Source of the DNA: Saturnia japonica
Lineage: Eukaryota; Arthropoda; Insecta; Lepidoptera; Saturniidae
Direction of reading: 5' to 3'
Assembly (NCBI GenBank): GCA_033032175.1
Contig: CM065322.1
Location: 16,554,001 to 16,618,000 of the forward strand
Length of the DNA stretch: 64,000 nucleotides
Made by a program: the position numbers and the translations under genes. A model generated the notes under the pieces. The model saw only the letters and a list, made by a program, of their open reading frames with translations, ran no database searches and was not told where the DNA came from. Of this stretch, positions 24,950 through 38,500 are shown one piece after another; position 1 is the stretch's first letter, and every line of letters begins with the position of its first letter.

Positions 24950-25350
24950 TTTTTATCCGTCAGAAATTTTTGGAACGCGCCAGTCATTTCGAAACGCGCG
25001 CGGGAAAAACTACAAAATGAACGTCGACGATCGTCCGATGCAAATTGCGCGCGGAAAAAGTTTTGTGATGAGTAAAAAGCTGAAGGAACTCATAGTATTT
25101 CATCGACAACGGCGGTTATTGAGCGGGTCTTAGGGTTTTTGCGTAGATTCCAGCATTCGCGGTACGTCTACTTTTTGTTCGGCGGCCGGAGTCTGGGAAG
25201 CGAGCGTCGCGCGGCGGTTCACGACGATAGCAAAAACCGAACGAGGGCCACCATAACGTTGTTGAACAGACGCAAAAACCACGCGACATACGGGTAAAAT
25301 TAATGCGGAGACTCTTTAATTTTCTTCAAGAAAGCGCGGGAGGAAGTGGT
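24950..25350. other. CpG-rich patch, possible promoter region
   Basis: A run of CpG-dense sequence (AACGCGCGCGGGAAA, GCGTCGCGCGGCGG) in an AT-rich flank. A short + frame begins ATG at 25018 (MNVDDRPMQIARGK, 38 codons). It could be an unmethylated promoter or 5' exon of an unseen gene. No motif proves it. Confidence 0.3.
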
Positions 25351-25724
25351 GTAGGTAATGAGTGTTGCCAGACGCAAAAACTATTCGCATAATGACGTTG
25401 CTCGTTTATACAGTTTATTTTAGTTCTTGTTGATATAAAAACTTTGCATTGGTAAATCACTTGTGGTTCTTACTGAATAAACATACGCTAGATTCTATTT
25501 TATTTTTATCTTACAAGATTTTTTTTACATCTTTATACTTTGATAAAATATGGCTCTATTACACATTGCGAAAGAATATTTTTAAGAAACTAACACCAAC
25601 TGATTTCCAGTTAATTTTTTAATCATAACATGACCAATAATTGCTCACCTTTTTTTATTAAATTAATCTTTTCCTTTTTTTAATCTACCTAAAGGATTAC
25701 TTGCACATTGTGCATACTCTGGTT

Positions 25725-26662
25725 TAAGTTAAGGTAGTAATCTAGGACCCCTACAGTTTATAATTTTCATTAATGATCTTTCTAGCATTATACATAATGC
25801 ACAATGTTTGCTCTTCGCAGATGATCTTAAAATTTTCCTGCCTATTAAGAATTTATCTGATTGTAAAGTACTACAGAATGCGCCATAGATAGTGTGACGG
25901 ATTGGAGCAATGACGATAAATTGTATTTAAATTTGGAAAAGTATAGTATAATGACGTATAACCGAGCACGCAGTCCACTACTATACCCATATTGGTGTTG
26001 TCATGGTAACAGTCTTAAGATTTAGACATCATATAGTGGACATTTCCAAAAGAGCTCATAAGTCACTTGGTTTTATATTAAAAGAGTTTCATCATAACGA
26101 TATAAAGAGTAGGTATTACTGCATTGAAAGTTCTATATAATGCTCTGGTACGCAGTCGCTTAGAATCGAGTTCAATAATTTGGAACCCTTACGAAACCAA
26201 ATATGTCCTTATGTTAGAGAAGTTACAAAATCTATCGTTTGATGTTTTGATGTATCCGATATTATTCGTATTGGGTATGGTCGGCTACTAACGGTTGGAG
26301 GTAATAATTATGTACTTAATAAAGGTATTGCGAGGCAAAATACATCAGCCTGATATTCTTGCTGCTCTGAAGTTGTGTGTTCCCAACGAGTATATTATGA
26401 GGCGACGCACACCTTAGCTGCTGTGCGAGTCGCAAGCGCGCACTAACTATTAGCAAATGCTCCAAGTCCAAGGGGCATACGCGCAGTGAATCTTCTGTCT
26501 CAGGAAAGTGATATTTTCAGTGATAGTCTGACGGCTGAATATTAGTGGCTAGTTTAAACTAGCAATTTTATAATTATTGTATAAGCATTTATTATGTTTT
26601 GGTTTATGTGTTAATCTTATATGTGTGTTTATGAATTAAATAAATAAACAAATAAATAAATA
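25725..26662 (+). pseudogene. Jockey-like LINE, 5'-truncated and decayed
   Basis: Encodes GPLQFIIFINDLS and then LLFADDLKIF, the catalytic FADD box of a non-LTR reverse transcriptase. Later come KRAHKSLGFILKEF and a SRLESSSIIWNP segment. Stops and shifts interrupt it. It ends in an AAATAAATAAACAAATAAAT tail at about 26635-26662, the 3' end of this LINE type. Confidence 0.85.
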
Positions 26663-26829
26663 CATTTTATTTGTATGAAATTGAGTTAATATTGATATAA
26701 ATTCTAATAAGACTTACTGGTACATATTTTACAGTCCAATAGTGATTTTTATTAGATTTTTCGCATCTTAAGTGCTGCCGAATCCATTAATCTTATCTTT
26801 TTTTTAAATTCAATAATAAGATTTGTAGT

Positions 26830-27270
26830 TATATTTTTAACTCCTCGAGGCAAAAGAGGGGTGTCATAAGTTTTACGTGTGTATCTGTGTGTTTGTCTGT
26901 GTTATCGTAGCTTGAAAACGGCTGAGTCGATTTTGATCTAGTTTTTTTATTAGTTTGAAAGATGACTTGATCAAGAGTGTTCTTAGCTACTATTCAAGAA
27001 AATCAGTTCAGCCGTTTGAAGATTATCAGCTCTTTTCTATTTGATAAAAAGATGTGAGCATCTTCGACAGGTCTGATTGAGTCGAGATTTGTTATTCTGT
27101 TTCTTCAATGACTTTAGTAAAACCTTGACCTGATATTGCAGCGTCATCTGGAATATGTAGGATACCTAACTCTTTACCAACTTGTACAAGAGATATCGTA
27201 TTTGGGATTATTGAAATGGTCTCAATAAATAGGTTAGTTGTAACGGGGACATACTACATTTTAATTTTTT
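26830..27270 (+). repeat. Dispersed repeat H, copy without the foldback MITE
   Basis: Colinear with 62225-62600 and 63120-63260 (shared GAGGGGTGT, CAGCCGTTTGAAGATTATCA and TTGACCTGAT segments). It represents the empty site for the MITE at 62295-62455. Confidence 0.75.
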
Positions 27271-27589
27271 TAGATTTAATTTTTTTTCACCTTGTACAGT
27301 TAAACAATAAATTTAATTTCCTTCAACAACAATAAATGCACGATTTTGATACTAACAATATCATCGATCAACTCATCTGCTGTTCATTAAAATTTGATAT
27401 TATAAATCGCATATCGCACACAATATCGTCAAATCCATAGAACTAAAGATATTTATACGTCAAACACTTTTTAAACATCAATGTGATTTTAACTTATAAG
27501 GTCCTAATTTTGTCGTTCTGTAGGTTCCATCTGCCTTTTACTCAAATCTGTGACTATAAATTTAGCGATGTGGTCAAAATATCGCCTGA

Positions 27590-27735
27590 TCTTAATTGAC
27601 GATCTGGCCCAAGATGATTACACGCTAAGCCTAGTGAAAGACTGGCTCTCCAGTTCAGCTGCCGGAAGACACCTACTTAACTGGTGTTTGGTGACAGATT
27701 TTCAACTTGAGGTAGTAGCTAACTTTATTGAATGA
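27590..27735 (-). mobile_element. SINE family A fragment
   Basis: Reverse orientation, covering the 3' half (GATCTGGCCCAAGATG to ACTTGAGGTAGTAGC). It has no head. Confidence 0.7.
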
Positions 27736-27739
27736 AGAT

Positions 27740-29508
27740 AACATCGTGATAATTTTATTATTAGATATAAACCAAGTTACAGGGGTTAAAATAAAAAAGA
27801 ACTTAATCTATCCAGTAGTTTTTGCGAAATGCTTGCACAACGACAAAGCGCTGCCATTTTTAAATAAATAATTAAGGTATCTAACATCCTTTCTTTTTTA
27901 CTGACTCGCTTAGTTTTAGTGTTTAAAATCCTATATCATAATTTATACTCTTAGTTTGAAACCTACAAAGGATGTTAAGTGCAACCTATCTAGTTAGTTT
28001 TTATAATCATTCACATTAAGTTAATTAATCATTCTTTAATTGTGCAAGTTAATTGCGTATTGTGTTAATTGCGTAGTGAACTTGTATGCATGTTTGTATG
28101 TATGTATGTTGCTTTTCATAGTAAAATAGAAAAATGTAAATGTTACACAAATTTTAGCTTATTTTAAATAGTAATAGACGTTCGCCAAGACCTCAAGTTA
28201 TATAGTTTTTTAGGTATTAGTGTATTATAGGTAATATATTAAATTAATATATGGTAGGATTGGTAGATAATATTGTAGATTTCTTGACGCCTGAACAAAA
28301 ATTTTAGCAAATAATTGATAAACATTTTTTATTTATCTTAGATGTTTTTTATTTATTTTTCTGTGCATATAACTCATATAAAGTAATTTATAGTGTTAAT
28401 ATTACAATATATTTTAAATACACAATAATAAGTAATAATAATTTTCTAGATAAAAATACTACGCATAATGGAACGGTATAAGTGTGGCTACCATAAAAAC
28501 AAAAAAAAAGTACATTTTAAAAATGTTTGAAAAGTTATATTTATTAGAATGCTAGTTGATTTGATAATATTATAATTTAAATTAGTATTAATTTGATTTA
28601 CTCAAATCTTGTGTATTATATAATTTTAGAAAGTAGGTAAGTACATTAGAAAGCAATTCTATTTAAATTATCTTTTTCTTTTAGTTGAAAATGTGTAACA
28701 ATACAATAACAAATATTATTTAATAATTAAATAAATAAAAATTAATAATTTTATCGAGCTAGCTCAGTCTTGTAAAAATAATGTAATCGGCAGATAGTTG
28801 AAACGTTTATTCAACCACCACAATGTATTACACGTTCGTAATTTAAGCTACATAAATATATAAAATAAACAGAAAACACGACAGACATTCATTTTACATG
28901 ACATCAAACGACGCGCTAGCTAGAGCTCTTCCATTTTATCCTCTCAAATTCAAGAAAAGAACAAACTACCCACACGTTCATCACCAGGGCGCGGTGTCTG
29001 AATATATTAGAGCCGGGTTGAATTATTACAATAAATTAATAATACTAAACAATTAAAAAAATCTAATATATAGCAGATTGTCATACTTTACATATAACAA
29101 AGAGCGTAGGTACCAGAGTCCACAACCGTACGTACAATAGAAAATGTTCAAATTATACGAAATTACGATAATTTTAACATTAAAAGACTATTAAAAAATA
29201 GGTCCTCTGAAGCAGAAATCGGTAAAGTGTGGTCGGTTTGTTGTCGTTAATTTCGACGTAGCTGGTATTAGTTGCTTTAGGTTGTGAACCCTGTAGCTTA
29301 CCTTTATGAAGCGTACATTAAAATATTAAATTAGATATTCTGGCAACCCTTACCCTAGCCGAAATTTAAATTTCTTTAGTTCAACGACTGAGCAACGTTT
29401 TTCTTGACGATTTTGAAATATTATTGTTTTTATGTGTATTTAGACTAAACAACAAAATAATTAGTGTGTATAGTTCGTGATCAGTTATTTTATGTGTATT
29501 CCGTCGAG
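27740..29508. other. Kinesin upstream region
   Basis: Very AT-rich. 28800-29508 becomes less so toward the ATG and should include the promoter and 5' UTR, but no TATA box or initiator stands out. Confidence 0.4.
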
Positions 29509-29573
29509 ATGACGTCCGAAAAAGGATGCAGGAAGGACATAAATCAAAATATTCAAGTGTTTGTAAGATTGAG
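29509..29573 (+). CDS. Klp61F: Kinesin-5 exon 1 (start codon)
   Basis: ATG at 29509 opens a frame that ends with the first motor-domain strand, NIQVFVRLR, and reaches a donor GTAAAC at 29574 in phase 2. No better upstream ATG is in frame. The short basic leader before the core strand is typical of kinesin-5. Upstream I see no clear TATA box. Confidence 0.88.
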
Positions 29574-32500
29574 GTAAACGAAAAAGATATATAATCGACT
29601 TTTCGTTGAATTTTGTCTAAAATAACATTCATATAGTTAAATACGCCTTGTGATAACTAGTTTTTAGTTGTTTCAAGATAATAAACATTGAATTTATAAC
29701 TATTTTAAAACACCACCTTCTTAGTGACTCACATTAATTTTTATGGTCATTTAAAGCAACACGCCTTAGATATTCTTAAAAAGCAAATAATGTATTATCG
29801 TTATAATCCATGTCTACTCTATATATAACACGTAATTATGAATTTCTAAACTCTGGATGCCTAGACCCACCTGACTATCCCATATTATATCTGAACAGTG
29901 TGTGGCTTGTACCATTTTGGAATTGTCTAATGTTGAGACCTATCTTTTTAATTCCTAGAAAGGATGATGTTCGTTTTAGTACAGACATAGAAGGTGAACC
30001 TGGTATTGACTGCCCACCATTTATTTATTTTATTAGTTTAGAAATCAATAGCTCTAGAATTCAAACATACATAAATAAGTTGACATATTGGGTTACCTAA
30101 AATAATTTCAGGTTTATTAAAAAAACATATAAGTATGCTATCAAAATTATTAATAATTATTATTTGAATTTAAAATAACCTTAAAATTGTACTTTAGTTT
30201 GTGCTTTGTGTGTGTTTGTGATATAATTAAAATATTTACTGTTTTATTTGAAATAATACACAGCCATTTGTAGCATATTTTAAAGTGACACAGTCTTCAT
30301 TTGTGTATTGTAGATAGAAATTAAAATACTGTGTTTTCCTCTAAATATTAACATAATGAGACTTGAAATAAGGCTTCATTCTAATTTATATCAAGTTGAA
30401 TATATTCTTAATAATAAATAATTTATTGTTTCAAAATGATTTACACATCATTAACCTTTTCAATACACAGATAGCAAGATGTATAGTATTATCTAAATCA
30501 TAGCCTTAAGAAAACAATATGCCAAGCAGAGTTACAAATAGTTAGTAGAATTGAGATAACTCTTCTTCTTCTCTGTTATTTCACTCTTGATGGAGTGTTT
30601 GCGGCTGTGCAGTGTAAATGGGAGCTGTTGACATTTGCCAATCTCCTTCTAATATCTTTCCATCCATCTCAATTCCCTATTGATGTAGGGCACTCATACT
30701 AAGAATAACCTAGAGTAGACTGAATCTTATCGGGCTCTGCATCAGCCCTTCCATAAATCCTTATTTATCTTATATAAAGAAGGCCACCTTGCCTTGCCAA
30801 ATAACCATGTCTTTGCACTACAAAGACTACAATGTCTCACTGACATTCCTGAAAAACTTGAAATGTGTAAGCTTGCATTACCTACTTCAGGTACATGTGG
30901 ATATATTACTAGCTAACAGTTTTCACCATCGACAGAGAGTTCATACTCACACTTTTGGAACCTAAATGGTTGTGGACAGTCCGGTTTCAAAGTAGTTTCC
31001 GTCTGTAAATGCTCCAGATGTGAAATTAGCTCCCTGTTGAGGTTTTCGCAGGGGACTACATTATTAGCTTCTTACAAAAGGGAGTTAATAGGCTTTTATA
31101 GGGTTGGCAACATGCATGTGATACTGGTGTTGCAAGCGTTCATGAGCTGCTGTGACTGTTTACCATCAGGCAGACCGCATGTTTGTTTGCCAGCATTGTG
31201 GTAAAAAATAATTAAATCTTTGAGAGAAATATCAATGTAAAGGTAATTCTGCTTAATTATTGTATTGGTCAGTAATAACTTTAATTTTTTTTTCATTATT
31301 AGGCCTTTAAACCAAAGAGAAAGGGACATAAAGTCATTTGGAGTTGTTGATGTTCACAATGGCAAAGAAATTATGGTAAAGTTTTCACAACAAACAAATA
31401 TAAGCAAGAAGTTCACTTTTGACAAGGCATTTGGACCAGCAGCTACTCAGGTAAAATAATTGTTTAAAAATTATTAAAAAGGAAACAAAAAACTTAACCA
31501 CAACAACAAAAATAATTGAGTAAAAAATTTACTTTTACATTTCTTGCTTTTCATTTGATTCTCAGACATTGTCTTACTTAAATATTATATAGCTAATGAC
31601 ACTCATATGCTATTATCCAGCCCTTTATGTTACAGAGCATGCCAAGGAAATAGACATATGTACCTACATACATACTTGAAAAACATAACTTTCCTTTTTC
31701 TCATTGGGGTAAAAATGTGTTAAGACCTACAAATATATGTGAAGCAAAAACTTTGTACCCCTTCTTACGAAAATTGTGCAGATGGAAGTCTGTGAGATTT
31801 GGCATGATTAAAGTTTATATGGAGAAGGAGTGCACAAAGCTAAAATTTATTTATAATATCTGTTACTAATACATTAAATTAATACTGCGATTCTTAACCT
31901 GAACAGTGCCATTAAACTTAGACCCCCCCCCCCAAAACATTGACATTGTCACTCAGTGAAAAGTGACAGCAATTGATATAGTATTCATTGTTTAGGTTCA
32001 TACTGCAAATGTCAAACAGAAAATAGTTTATGATTAAAATGTCGCTGGTCGAATTTCGATCATTGGGCGACCGCTATATCAGTTGTAATGCTTCAACATG
32101 CGCAAGATTTCTATGAAGAAAAATTGGGATAATTCAATAGCATTTTACTTTTCTAATGATCATTGGGTTGCTTGCCTCATATTGAAAAAATTTGTCACAA
32201 ACACCTCTATCCATGTGTTCTGAAGATATCTGGTCTTCATTTTAATATACTAAACATCTTATATGAGGCACTCACTTTTTACTAGTCTGTCTTTTTTAAT
32301 GTGTCCCATATTATTTGTTAATTAAATACATATGAAATAATTGCCTTGCAACTTCCTCTATAAAAGACTAGCTGTGACTGTGGCTCCGCTCGCGTGGATT
32401 ACAGGATGCTTTTGTTCGAGCGCACGCGCGATTTGTGCTACCCCCACTCCAACTTGTGGCAGTCAATCACTGGTTATTTTAAAGATAATGTGTATTATTG

Positions 32501-35500
32501 CGGGGGATCCTTAGAAGATAGCTGATTTTATATATAGACTTTGTGATAGGTTTTTTAAAATCTAAAATTATGCAGAACATTAATTTTATATACCTTATAT
32601 GGTTTACTCAGCGTAAACAATTTCTATGCTAAACCTTTCTATCACTGCTTATTGTTACTTTATCTCACAAAATATATCCTATAATGTGGTCAGATAATAT
32701 ATTTATGAATTAAAATAAAAGACATTTGAATTAAAGAAGTGGCTTTCATTTGAAATGAACATAAATGGACAGACAGACAGACAGATATTATGAGTTTTAT
32801 AATATGTATAACATATAATCCTTTTTTCAAGGTGGAAGTGTACCAGGAGGTTGTCAGCCCACTAATTGAGGAGGTTCTGGCAGGGTACAACTGTACAGTG
32901 TTTGCCTATGGGCAGACTGGCACAGGGAAAACCCATACTATGGTTGGAGAACATACCACAGATGAGACCTGTTGGCAGAAGGTTCGCTTTTTGATTAGTT
33001 ATCTATATTTTTCTGACTTTAAATAAGCTAAATCATTCATTAAAAAGAAAAAAAAACTGACTGTGAAACAAAAAACCTTGACTAAAGAAAGTATTTTTCT
33101 TTTTTTATATTTCCAGATGTACTACTTAAATATTATATAGCCTATCTCACTTTCACAATTAAGACGAATCTCACGAAATCTCCTATGCTATAATCCATTC
33201 ATCATACAAACAAAAAAAATAACCCTAATTATTTGCAGTCAGGTAAAAAAGGAGGGTCTCTATTTCACTAGTATGTTTGTGTGAACGTTTGTTTTTATTT
33301 TTTTCAGAAAGTACAAGAATGTTTATAGGATTTTTTTATTGGGATAATCTTTATAAAATTTTTGCTTATAATTTTTTTTATCTATACATATAAAATGCTT
33401 TGTCCTGAATGACTGACGGATTAACAACACAACACCAATACAAACAAACAAAGTTTATTTCATCATGTGTTTCTGAATACATTTATGACTGTTAGACAGC
33501 TATCTATTAAAAAAGTAGTTCAATAAGCAGTCACTGGAATGAAAACCCATACTAAATAGTCAAACTTATGAAACTCATAGTAAATATCATGAATGTATAA
33601 AGTACTTTTATATATGTCCATGGTAAATGTATATATTCTGTGTTTATAAGTTATACTTAGGTAGTATAAATATAATTTAATTATTTATTTCTAATATAAT
33701 GTATTATTTGCGAAGGTGTTTTTATAAATATGGTATAAATCCTTATCGAAATTAATATGTCCTTCATCACAAGTATTTAATAATGAATACAATTGTCCTT
33801 TACATCATTTGATTTCAATTAATGTCTTAGGAGATATCACAGTTTTAAAATAACTCCGCATATAATAACAAAACAATAATCAAGTACCGCGTGCGCATTT
33901 TCATGTGTTGGGAGGCGCGAACGATGCTCAAATGGTTCGTTTCAGTTTTAGCTCCTTTAGCATTGTATTATAGGTGCCTACGCCTACTCTATCTCTTATG
34001 TGACGCAGACGAAGTTGCGCGGGTTAGCTAGTATTATATATCAAAATGTGGGCGACCGAGATATGCTCGGTATTTAAAAAAAAAGAAAATTCCTATATAG
34101 ATAAACTTGTAATGCAAAACATTATCTAAATACAAAATTTCATCAGAATTGTTGGAGCCGTTTCCGAGAAACCAATTATGAACTTATATATATATATACA
34201 AGAATTGCTCACTTAATATAAGATATAGCACTTCTGAAATTATAAATAACTGAATTACTACTAGGTATTTATTACTTTCTATATAATAATACATTCTACA
34301 TAATTAAAAGTTGTGTTTTTTATTATTATTGTAGTTTTCTCCATAAGAGTCGATTTTTATATAAGAAATTATAAAAGCTTTAACAAAAAGCGTTACGATT
34401 TCCTGCGCAATGTAACTTGCGCATCTTTAACTTTGAAATTATGTATGAACATTTGACGGTACCATCGTTGATGGTAAGCATGGTACAGTTCTAACACAAC
34501 GGTGACCACAGAGAAATAGTAATCCATCGACGGTCGATGTTGTAATTTAACTGGATATGCACAGGCTGATTCAGAAACGCGACACGCAAAAGCGAGTCAC
34601 TATGTCGGACTTCTCACCACATTTACGGTCGGGTAAAGCAAGCCTACCACCACCCCACTATCGCCATTTCCTCGTTCGTTGCTCAGCAGGGTGCACCACG
34701 CGCAGGTGAGGTTGGCTTGGGTATCTCGGTTCTGTAGTTGTTACTTGACACCCCTTACACCCCAAATGCTTTTAGATAAATCATTAACCACTCAATCAAT
34801 TAATCACTCGGTTGGTCAATCGATCAATCATCAAAATAAGTTAATGTAAAATAAGTAATATATATTTATATAATTTGATTGATGTGGTTTCATTGTTATA
34901 AGAGATGTATTTATTTACCCTCTTTGCTAATTGCATATTCAAGACAATCTCATACTTAGTGTAGACTCGGAATAGGTCACACATGGTCTCCAGTTCACTT
35001 TGCAAAGCTCAAACTCAGGGACAGCTCAATATCTGAATGTGGTTTAGATGAAGGCACTTGGGAACACAATATATTCTTCTATTGCCTAATTTGTTGTATT
35101 CCTTGTATGATTCTTTACCAAACAATAAATCCCATCCATCTGATTTTAAATCTTTTTCTCTCATATGTATTTTGCTCTCTTGTCAATATTCTAGAAAATT
35201 TTATTTGTATTAACAAAATTAAATTTTAACCTATCATTTTAACAAACATTAATTATATTATGGTATATATACATTTAATGTAAGTCTCTATTTAACTAAA
35301 ACATGTTGTCTGTAAGTCCTTGCGTTTGTCTGTGTTTTTCAGTAGCCTAATCTGTAAGGACAAAATTATATCAATTTCGATTGTAAAGTGACTCTCCTAG
35401 GACTGACTTGACACAGGCAGAGTTTGTAATTACGAGACGCTATTTAAAAAAAATATATTTGAAGTTGAAGGAGTAAAGTCCAGTTGTGTGTCGGAGCAGA

Positions 35501-38500
35501 CACACACACACAAACTTTTTTTATATGTGTGCTTTTTTCCATGTACACCATAGGATCCTCTGGCTGGTATAATCCCAAGAGCACTGAGTCAGTTATTCGA
35601 CGAGCTTCGCATCACCAACACCGAGTACACCGTTCGAGTTTCGTATTTAGAGCTGTACAATGAGGAAGTTATTCGACTTGCTGTCCACCTCCGAGGATAA
35701 CTCCAAGCTGAGGATATATGAAGATGTCACTAGGAAAGGGTCAAACATCGTCAATGGTTTGGAAGAGATTACGGTAAGATTGTATAAAACATGTTTAATA
35801 AACACAAGAACCCTTTAAGGTCCGTAACATATTCAAATGCTAAATGTATAAAGTAGTAAAAAAGAGATGTTTCAAATAGTGTTTTCTTTTCCAGGTTTAC
35901 AACAAGAAGGAGGTATACAGGATAATGGCACAGGGTCAGGAGAGGAAAAGAGTTGCGTCGACTCTAATGAATGCTCAGTCTAGGTAAGCAGACATTTACA
36001 AATCAAATTCCTTCAACATGCTACAAAAAAAAAAAGTAGAATGAGGTTCTAAAAACTACTTCTCTGTTTTTTTTTTATTGCTATTTTTTAAACTTATTCG
36101 ATTTTAGAAAAGGTTGATAATTCTTGAAATAGATTCCACATAAATTGGGAATATTCTAAACACTGTTTCTCTTTAGTAGTATCGTGTTTAGGGCGGTATT
36201 TTCATTGTCAAACCTTATTAAGGCTCTTTACGTGGTCCCTACGTGGATGGTAGTTTCCGACTTGATCGTCTGGTATAACATCTGCCACAGTAGCATGCAT
36301 AGTTTGTAGCATTCGAGGATCAGCTGGTGCATGATCCTCAACGAAGCAGGAAAGTAGACTATCTAAATCCGACTGAGTCGCAACCACCACGCGCATGTTG
36401 GTAGATCCTTCATAATGACTCTCTTTAGGTGGTCGCCGTCGTTTTATATTGTGCTCTACTTACCACCAGGTATTAGTGCCTACTCTTTGCCGTCCTACAA
36501 ATGAAAACGTACATATCAAGTACCTACTATAAAATATTATTGGAGTTTACACCTTAAGGCTGATTTTATAGTGACGCTTACGGCTATTGCGTTTGCTAAG
36601 CGCTGCTTAAATACCGCTGATGGCCCACGCAAACTGGTTAACGAGTTTAGTCACTCTCGCATGATCCGTTGTCTTGTACAAATGGGAATATGAACATAAG
36701 ACAACAACTAGCGACACGTCTAATCAGCGTGACAATGTGACGCTCTTGATCGCAGTAAGGGTGGCGACTATGCGCGGCCAGGAAGCGCTGGCGACACGAG
36801 CGCGGTTTACTGATAGCGCGGGTCAGACGCGTAATGGCTGTTCTAGACTCACGCCGTGGACACCCGTGAAACGGCGTGAACGCGAGTGTGGATAGATTTC
36901 ACGTCTGGTCGCCCCTCGGTTTCCGTTCCGAGTCGGTTTTTTTGTGTCCGCGTCAAAAGGTTCGCGGCTGCGTAACGCGAACAGTGCGAACGCTTATCTG
37001 CAATCACGGCGTCGCAATTCGATTCTTTATAAATTGAATGTATATTAAACTAACACGGTATTGTAATCATTATAATAAATATTTTAACTATTCAACATTT
37101 ATGTTAATATTGCCAGATTTTACGGTACTTAGATATATCATGTTAAAATAAACATGTCTAAAGCATAAATAACTTGTTATGTTGCGATGTGTATTCGTCA
37201 CTCACCATCTGCTTTTTCTTTGTTTGTTTTGTATCTTTATTAAGCAGATTATTATAAAATGCCCGTGCACATAGGTTCAAAGACGCGGCAGCTGAAGTAA
37301 CGTCCATTTAGTACCAGTAATTGAACCTGACTGTGAGTATTGTGAGTGAATTCTCGCCGCGACTTCAGGGCGCTAGTCTGAAGCGGCCATAACAATAAAA
37401 CGAGAGTAGATACTACAAACATTTGTCACATTTGCGCCCGCGACGCTTACAGCACGCGTGGTTACAAGCGTCACTAAAAAAAATCAGCCTAAGAATCGAT
37501 TTTCTTATAAGGCCCCCAGTATGGAAATTTTATGAGAAGTGAAATTTATAAAAGCGTTAACAAAAGCGTAACGATTTTAAGCGTTAACAAAAAGCGTTAC
37601 TTTTTTCTGCTCAACGTGCCATGCGCACCTTTCACTTTGAAATCATGTATGTGTATACTGAACATGCATCAGTGAATACAGTACAGTGACAGTAATACAG
37701 TACAGTGACAGTCGGTCGGTCGGTCACAATTGCCTCTTTGCATATTGCATATTCAAAGACAGTCGTACTTGAGGAGTAAACTCCAGTCGTGCACACAAAT
37801 ACACACAAACTTTTTATTTTTGTCCCAGTCGATCACACACGGTGTTCACCATAGTAATACATATGAAAGAGAACAGCCCTGAGGGCGAAGAGCTGGTGAA
37901 GATCGGGAAACTGAACCTAGTTGATCTAGCCGGTTCCGAGAACATCAGTAAAGCGGGGTCTGACAATCCAGCCAAGAAGGAGAGAGCAAGGGAGTGTGTG
38001 AATATCAATCAATCGCTGCTGACGCTGGGGAGAGTTATCACGGCTCTGGTGGAAAGGCATCCTCATGTACCCTACAGGTATGTCTTATAAATGTACTGTA
38101 AATCTCAGAAATGATGCAATTTACCATATTAAATTAACATCGACATTTCAATCTTTTTTTTTATCTGATGGCTATATTTAAGATATACATGCCTTCTTCT
38201 ACCGATCTAGAGCTAGTGCGTTACCTATAAACATACATGATTCAGTCAAAAGTTAATGCTTTCAATGTATATCTAACTACCAGGGAATCGAAGCTGACTC
38301 GCATCCTGCAAGAGTCGCTAGGTGGTAGAACGAAGACGTCCATAATAGCGACGATCTCTCCCGGCCACAAGGACTTGGAAGAGACACTGAGCACACTGGA
38401 GTATGCCCACAGGGCTAAGAACATACAGAACAAGCCTGAGATCAACCAGAAAATGACCAAAAAAGCTATCCTCAAAGAGTATGTAGAGGAAATTGATAGG

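Noticed and set aside
29810..30100. 96-codon ORF in kinesin intron 1
   Set aside because: No recognisable motif and no splice sites that would add it in frame to exons 1 and 2, whose junction codon already fits.
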